NCBI GenBank assembly: GCA_016235225.1 | Contig: JACRLS010000213.1 | Span: 1 to 9,662, forward strand | Length of the DNA: 9,662 nucleotides | From: Nitrospirota bacterium | Lineage (GTDB): Bacteria > Nitrospirota > Nitrospiria > Nitrospirales > Nitrospiraceae | Reading direction: 5' to 3' | In this document: piece after piece, positions 5,462 to 9,662 of the stretch | Layout of the letters: the number at the start of each line of letters is the position of its first letter | Position numbering within the stretch: the stretch's first letter is position 1 | The notes under the pieces: generated by a model | The model's input: the letters and a program-made list of their open reading frames with translations, nothing else | Databases searched by the model: none | Told to the model about the DNA's origin: nothing | Position numbers and translations under genes: made by a program

Positions 5462-6691
5462 TCACTCGGCGTTCATCTGCACAAATCGCAAGAGCCCCTC
5501 ACTGTCTGCCACGAGGCCCAGGCGTTCCTGCCCGTCGCGTTTCGCATTGAGCCGCCGAAGAAACGTGGGACGGTCCAAATCCTTGCCGGGCACGTCCAGC
5601 GTCGACGCAACCGGATTCGATGCGCTGGAGACGGTGCCGGCCCCGACCGTCGCCAGGGCTGGTTGCGGCGCCCGGACCGGCGCGAGCGAGGGTTTCAGCG
5701 AGGACATCGGCTTGGCCGGCGCCTCCTCTTTCTTGGACGCCTCGAACCCGGTTGCCACGACGGTCACCAGGAGTTCGTCGCCCAAATCCGGATTGATGAC
5801 CTGGCCCACGATGATATTGGCTTGCGAGTCGGCCGCTTCCTGTACGATGGAGGCCACTTCGTTCACCTCATGCAGGGAGAGGCTCGGGCCACCGGTAATG
5901 TTCAAGAGCACGCCCCGCGCGCCTTCGACACTGCCGTCTTCCAGGAGCGGGCTGGAGATCGCGTGCAACGCGGCATCTTTGGCCCGATCCGTTCCCCGGC
6001 CAATCCCGAGTCCCATCACGGCCCGGCCGGTGTAAGCCATGACGGTCCGCACGTCCGCGAAATCCACGTTCACATGGCCGGTCGTCGTGATGATGTCCGC
6101 GATCCCCTGAATCGCCTGCCTGAGAATATCGTCCGCGACGCGGAACGCCTCCAGCAACGTCGTCCCCTTGTCGACGGAATTGATCAGCTTCTGGTTCGGG
6201 ATGACCACGAGGGTATCGACGTGCTTGCGCAGTTCTTCGATCCCCTCGACCGCGTGCGACATGCGGCGGCGGCCTTCGTATTCGAAGGGCTTGCTGACCA
6301 CACCGACGGTCAGACTCCCCATCTCCCGCGCCACGCTCGCCACGACGGGCGCCGCGCCAGTGCCGGTGCCGCCCCCCATCCCGGCCGTGACGAACACCAT
6401 TTCGGCTCCGTCCAGCGCGTCGCGGATGCCGTCGAGGCTCTCCATCGCCGCCTCGCGCCCCACTTCGGGTTTCGCCCCCGCGCCCAATCCCCTGGTGCGG
6501 TTCGGTCCCAATTGGATCTTGTACGGAGCCTGCGACCGACCCAGCGCCTGGACGTCCGTATTCGCGGCGACGTACTGCACACGGCTGAGTCCGGACGTGA
6601 TCATCGTGTTGACGGCGTTACAGCCTGCGCCGCCCACGCCGATCACCTTGATCCGAACCGGCATGATCTCTTCGTCCATGAATGAAAACAT
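5462..6691 (-). CDS. ftsZ: cell division GTPase FtsZ
   Basis: This is the tubulin homologue that polymerises into the Z ring. Counting from the chosen start (409 residues): IKVIGVGGAGCNAVN (14-28), NTD (44-46), the tubulin signature GMGGGTGTGAAP (104-115) and the T7 catalytic loop NVDFADVRTVM (208-218, where NxDFAD is usual). A variable alanine/proline-rich linker begins at about residue 318. The conserved C-terminal peptide for FtsA/ZipA binding appears as DLDRPTFLRR (371-380), but 29 more residues follow instead of the protein ending there. AGGAGG at 6698-6703 is 6 bases before ATG 6691 but abuts the upstream ATG 6697, so 6691 is the likely start. It follows ftsA by about 48 bases. Confidence 0.97.
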   Translation of the reverse strand: MFSFMDEEIMPVRIKVIGVGGAGCNAVNTMITSGLSRVQYVAANTDVQALGRSQAPYKIQLGPNRTRGLGAGAKPEVGREAAMESLDGIRDALDGAEMVFVTAGMGGGTGTGAAPVVASVAREMGSLTVGVVSKPFEYEGRRRMSHAVEGIEELRKHVDTLVVIPNQKLINSVDKGTTLLEAFRVADDILRQAIQGIADIITTTGHVNVDFADVRTVMAYTGRAVMGLGIGRGTDRAKDAALHAISSPLLEDGSVEGARGVLLNITGGPSLSLHEVNEVASIVQEAADSQANIIVGQVINPDLGDELLVTVVATGFEASKKEEAPAKPMSSLKPSLAPVRAPQPALATVGAGTVSSASNPVASTLDVPGKDLDRPTFLRRLNAKRDGQERLGLVADSEGLLRFVQMNAE

Positions 6692-6697
6692 CAGCAT

Positions 6698-6703
6698 CCT
6701 CCT
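6698..6703 (-). promoter_or_regulatory. ribosome binding site that sets the ftsZ start
   Basis: Perfect AGGAGG on the minus strand. It directly touches an ATG at 6697, which is too close to use, and stands at the ideal 6-base distance from the in-frame ATG at 6691. Further in-frame ATGs follow at 6679 and 6664. Such a strong site fits the high level of FtsZ needed. Confidence 0.75.
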
Positions 6704-6739
6704 CTCGCGTGATGGTCGCGGCCACCTGCCGCCGAATTC

Positions 6740-7975
6740 TTAAAAAAAGTCCTGCACCCACCGCCTGGTCTTGTCGAAGGCCCGCCGAATTCCCTTGCTG
6801 TTGCTCATCCCGGCCAGCTCCAGGTCGTGCGTCCGCCGATGGGGGTGTAGGATCAAGCCGACGGCCGTGGCATACATCGGGTGTTCTACCTTATCGTGTA
6901 AACCACCTAGATCATGCGGAATGCCGCGCCGGACGGGCAGATCCAGCACCCGCTCGGCCAAATCCACCAATCCTTCCAGCATCGATGTCCCCCCGGTCAC
7001 CACGACTCCTGCAGCAAGCATGCCATCGTAGCCGCTTCGCGTGATCTCCCTGCGCACGAGATCGAAGATCTCCTCGACACGCGGCTCCAGGATATGGGCC
7101 ATGAATTTCCGCGACACAGTGCGCGCGGCTCGATCGCCGACGCCCGGCGCCTCGATCATGTCGTCATCCATCGCCATCTCCACCATCGCCACGCCGTGGC
7201 GGACTTTCAAACGCTCAGCCTCGTTTTGCGGCGTGCGCAGCCCGATGGCCAGATCCGTGCTCAAGTGCTGGCCGCCGATCGGGAGCATCGCGGTGTGACG
7301 GATGCTGCCGTCGGCAAAGATCGCCAGGTCCGTGGTGCCCCCTCCGATGTCCAGCAAGGCCACGCCCTGCTCGCGCTCCTCCGGACTCAGGACCGCTTCA
7401 CTGGAGGCCAGCGGTTGCAGCACCAGATCGATCACATCGAGACCGGCCTTGTTGACGCACTTGGTGATGTTCTGCGCCGCGGTGAGCGCTCCGGTGATGA
7501 TGTGCACGTCGACTTCCAGCCGCGCCCCGGACATGCCGATAGGCTGCTGAATGCCGTCCTGCTCATCCACCATGAACTCCCGCGGCAGGACGTGCAGGAT
7601 GCGACGATCGGCAGGCACCACCGCTGCCGCACGCGCCGATTCGATCGCGCGCTCCACGTCGCTGCGCTCCACCTCCTGCTTCTTCAGCGCGATCACGCCG
7701 CGGAAATTCTCCCCTGCAATATGGCTGCCGGCGATCCCGGCATAGACCGAGTAGATGTCGGTCCCCGCCATCAGCGCGGCCGTGTCCACCGCCTCTTTGA
7801 TCGCGTCCACGGTGCTGTCGATGTTGACGACGGCGCCGCGACGAAGACCCCGCGATGGGCTGGTGCCGACGCCGATGATTTCCACCTGGCCGTCGTCCTT
7901 GAGATCCGCCACGATCGCGCAGATTTTGGTCGTGCCGATGTCCAGCCCTACGACGATCTGCTCACGCTTCGCCAC
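6740..7975 (-). CDS. ftsA: cell division protein FtsA
   Basis: This actin-fold ATPase tethers FtsZ filaments to the inner membrane. It has 411 residues, a normal length. The phosphate-1 motif GLDIGTTKICAIVA is at 10-23, phosphate-2 DIGGGTTD at 209-216, and the adenosine motif VVTGGTSMLEG at 325-335. The FtsA-specific 1C subdomain lies between roughly 85 and 165. The last 16 residues (IRRAFDKTRRWVQDFF) form an amphipathic helix, the membrane-targeting sequence that FtsA needs at its very end. The start is GTG 7975, six bases after the ftsQ stop, with a GGGGG Shine-Dalgarno sequence at the end of ftsQ. It sits between ftsQ and ftsZ as in most dcw clusters. Confidence 0.97.
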   Translation of the reverse strand: MAKREQIVVGLDIGTTKICAIVADLKDDGQVEIIGVGTSPSRGLRRGAVVNIDSTVDAIKEAVDTAALMAGTDIYSVYAGIAGSHIAGENFRGVIALKKQEVERSDVERAIESARAAAVVPADRRILHVLPREFMVDEQDGIQQPIGMSGARLEVDVHIITGALTAAQNITKCVNKAGLDVIDLVLQPLASSEAVLSPEEREQGVALLDIGGGTTDLAIFADGSIRHTAMLPIGGQHLSTDLAIGLRTPQNEAERLKVRHGVAMVEMAMDDDMIEAPGVGDRAARTVSRKFMAHILEPRVEEIFDLVRREITRSGYDGMLAAGVVVTGGTSMLEGLVDLAERVLDLPVRRGIPHDLGGLHDKVEHPMYATAVGLILHPHRRTHDLELAGMSNSKGIRRAFDKTRRWVQDFF

Positions 7976-7981
7976 CCGTCG

Positions 7982-8827
7982 TTACCCCCTTTCCCGCAAA
8001 ATCACTTTGCCCGGATACCGGAGATCGACATCCGTGGAAGACCGGCCCGCCGTCCCCACGCCCGTCCCGCGCATCGCCTGTCGGAGTTGGGTAAATCGTC
8101 CCCATTGCTCCTCCTGGGCGGTGGGCCCGAACTCCACACGCACGCCCTCGACCGTCGCGACCACGTGGTCCGGATCCTCGAGCTGCAGATGCGGCCTTCC
8201 GCTGAACTCTCCGGCCAACAGTCCGGCCAGACGCGTTCCCAACCGTGCTACCCGCTGCGCCTCCACCTCACCGCGTAGCAGTCGCTGGCCGTCAAGACCG
8301 GTGAGGACCGGAAACGTCGGGAGGGCGTCTTCAGAGAGGGAGCCCAGCACCACCCCTTCGTCATCCACCAGCCAGCGCTTGGTTCCCGTCCACACTACGG
8401 CCGCCACCCGCCGCTCCGTGACGATGATCGCCAAGGTGTGAAGCGGCTTCCGCTCGACCACAGCCTGCTTGATCCAGGGATGCGCCTCCAATCGACTCGC
8501 CAAGAACGACGTGCTCACCGTCAAGAGGGTCGCACCCGGCTTGAGCGAGAGGCGCTCCACCAACTCCTGTTTCGTGGTCTGCTGATTCCCGTCGACGGTG
8601 ATCTCGCGGATCACCAACCACTGATCCAGATGCGTCTTCACCTCCCAGGCCAGCAACGCCAACATCCCGACGCCCAGAAGGACAAACAGGATACGCACGA
8701 TCTTAGCTCGACCCGGACGAATGGGCGTCCGGCCGCGAGGGCGCGAGCTCGGCCGGGGCGTGCGGCGCCGCACGTTCGCGCGGGGCGTCCCTCGTTGGAG
8801 CAGCCATCCCTGCCTCGTTACGCGCAT
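7982..8827 (-). CDS. ftsQ: cell division protein FtsQ
   Basis: This 281-residue bitopic divisome protein links FtsA/FtsK-side proteins to FtsB/FtsL in the periplasm. A very arginine- and proline-rich cytoplasmic tail (1-43) leads to one membrane helix (about 44-62, VRILFVLLGVGMLALLAW), then a POTRA domain (about 71-138, with REITVDGNQQTTKQELV) and the FtsQ beta domain (WLVDDEGVV at 152-160, DVDLRYPGKVILR near the end). The start ATG 8827 is preceded by GGAG at 7 bases. It lies 21 bases after ddl and 6 bases before ftsA. Sequence conservation in this family is low, but the architecture and position leave little doubt. Confidence 0.95.
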   Translation of the reverse strand: MRVTRQGWLLQRGTPRANVRRRTPRPSSRPRGRTPIRPGRAKIVRILFVLLGVGMLALLAWEVKTHLDQWLVIREITVDGNQQTTKQELVERLSLKPGATLLTVSTSFLASRLEAHPWIKQAVVERKPLHTLAIIVTERRVAAVVWTGTKRWLVDDEGVVLGSLSEDALPTFPVLTGLDGQRLLRGEVEAQRVARLGTRLAGLLAGEFSGRPHLQLEDPDHVVATVEGVRVEFGPTAQEEQWGRFTQLRQAMRGTGVGTAGRSSTDVDLRYPGKVILRERG

Positions 8828-8848
8828 GAGAAAGCTCCGGCCCTGCGT

Positions 8849-9662
8849 TCAGCGATCACGATGAGCCTTCCGCATCCGGGAGAGCGCCGACTCCAAAATC
8901 CGCTCCACCAGCGTGTCATAATCCAACCCCGCCTGCTTCGCCGCCATCGGCAGCAAACTCGTTTCCGTCATGCCGGGAATCGTATTGATCTCCAGCACAT
9001 AGGGCTTCCCCCTCGGCGTCACGCGAATGTCCACCCGGGCCGCGCCCTCACACCCCAGGACCTCAAAGGCTTGCGCCCCCAGGGCTTGCAACTGTCTGGT
9101 CAGCGCGGCCGGCATCGGCGCCGGACAGAGGTACTTGGTCCGCCCTTTCTGATACTTAGCGTCGAAATCGTAGAAGCCCTCCGTGACGACAATCTCCACC
9201 AGCGGGAGCGCCATCGGACCCTTCCGGCCTTGCAGGACCGACACGGTCACCTCGCGTCCCGGAATGAATGATTCGGCAACGGCTTCCCGGCCGAACGGCT
9301 GGGCGCGGCGGAGGGCCGTCGCCCACTCGGAGGGCCGGCGCACGATCGTCACCCCGATGGTCGAGCCCTGGTCCACTGGCTTCACCACGAGCGGACACCG
9401 CACCCCTTTGGGCATCCGGCTGTTCGATCGGGCTTGCGCCGTCTGCACCACGGCACCGGCCGGCACGGGAATCCCGTGATAGGCCAATAGCGCTTTGGTC
9501 GTCGATTTGTTCATGGCCATCGCACTGGCCGCCACCCCCGAGCCGGTATAGGGCACGCCGATCGATTCCAGCAGCCCTTGGATCGTGCCATCCTCGCCGC
9601 CGGGCCCGTGCAACGACAGGAAGGCGATCTGCACGCGATGCACGCGGAGCTGATCACAGACC
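8849..9662 (-). CDS. ddl: D-alanine-D-alanine ligase (5' end outside the window)
   Basis: An ATP-grasp enzyme that joins two D-alanines for the peptidoglycan pentapeptide, and the target of D-cycloserine. About 271 residues are visible. The frame stays open to the right edge, through VCDQLRVHRVQIAFLSLHGP, so the GTG near 9643 is internal and not the start. Typical segments are LHGPGGEDGTIQGLLE, GVPYTGSGVAASAMAMNKSTTK, the ATP-binding lysine in LVVKPVDQGSTIG, the omega-loop region FYDFDAKYQKGRTKYLCPAP, and the metal ligands in ARVDIRV and VLEINTIPGMTETS. The missing part is the first third of the N-terminal D-Ala-binding domain, roughly 50 residues. It precedes ftsQ by 21 bases, the usual dcw order. 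Confidence 0.96.
   Translation of the reverse strand, partial: VCDQLRVHRVQIAFLSLHGPGGEDGTIQGLLESIGVPYTGSGVAASAMAMNKSTTKALLAYHGIPVPAGAVVQTAQARSNSRMPKGVRCPLVVKPVDQGSTIGVTIVRRPSEWATALRRAQPFGREAVAESFIPGREVTVSVLQGRKGPMALPLVEIVVTEGFYDFDAKYQKGRTKYLCPAPMPAALTRQLQALGAQAFEVLGCEGAARVDIRVTPRGKPYVLEINTIPGMTETSLLPMAAKQAGLDYDTLVERILESALSRMRKAHRDR

Noticed and set aside
4670..6685. 671-codon open frame on the plus strand
   Set aside because: It lies antisense across pgeF and ftsZ, which are certain genes. Its translation is rich in Arg, His, Asp and Gly without any domain, as expected from the reverse strand of GC-rich genes.
6740..6752. Run of seven T at the 3' end of ftsA (minus strand)
   Set aside because: It simply encodes the final Phe-Phe and stop of the amphipathic tail. 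Slippage there is conceivable, but nothing else supports it.
6914..8278. 454-codon open frame on the plus strand
   Set aside because: Antisense to ftsA and ftsQ, with low-complexity Arg/His/Asp composition and no motif.
1..9662. CRISPR array, tRNA or rRNA genes
   Set aside because: No regularly spaced repeats, cloverleaf-like T-loop motifs or rRNA-like conserved segments were seen.

Overview
The window is GC-rich bacterial chromosome. From about position 1010 to the right edge it is a compact block of cell-division and housekeeping genes, all on the minus strand. The gene order ddl, ftsQ, ftsA, ftsZ, pgeF, yggS, proC, yggT, divIVA is a dcw (division and cell wall) cluster running into the pgeF/yggS/proC/yggT/divIVA block. 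This order, the GC-rich coding style and a DivIVA protein beside an envelope-type FtsQ suggest a Nitrospira-like (Nitrospirota) or related deltaproteobacterial-type organism. The lineage is inferred from gene order and protein style, not proven.

Reading in the direction of transcription (right to left): a D-alanine-D-alanine ligase cut by the right edge makes the peptidoglycan dipeptide. FtsQ, FtsA and FtsZ build and anchor the divisome. PgeF is a YfiH/YlmD-type multicopper-oxidase-like protein, now linked to peptidoglycan editing and purine nucleoside phosphorolysis. A 161-base gap then holds a good sigma70-type promoter (CTGACA, 17 bases, TACAAT) with a 9-base direct repeat just upstream of its -35 box. 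It should start a second transcript: yggS (PLP homeostasis), proC (proline synthesis), yggT (small membrane protein), divIVA (polar/septal coiled coil) and a cytoplasmic-looking serine beta-lactamase-fold hydrolase. yggS/proC and proC/yggT overlap by 8 bases and 1 base, which suggests translational coupling.

The left 1 kb is quite different. It is AT-richer, on the plus strand, and looks like accessory DNA. It contains a convincing integron attC recombination site (350-416), a short lipoprotein gene placed immediately after it as in a gene cassette but split by a one-base frameshift (443-767), a truncated attC-like left half directly after that gene (about 769-800), and a 90-base palindromic REP/MITE-like element (827-916) that may also end transcription of the division operon. 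No integrase is in view, so this resembles a decayed or orphan cassette (a CALIN-type remnant) beside the conserved division cluster. The first 105 bases hold what may be the tail of an unrecognised plus-strand gene.
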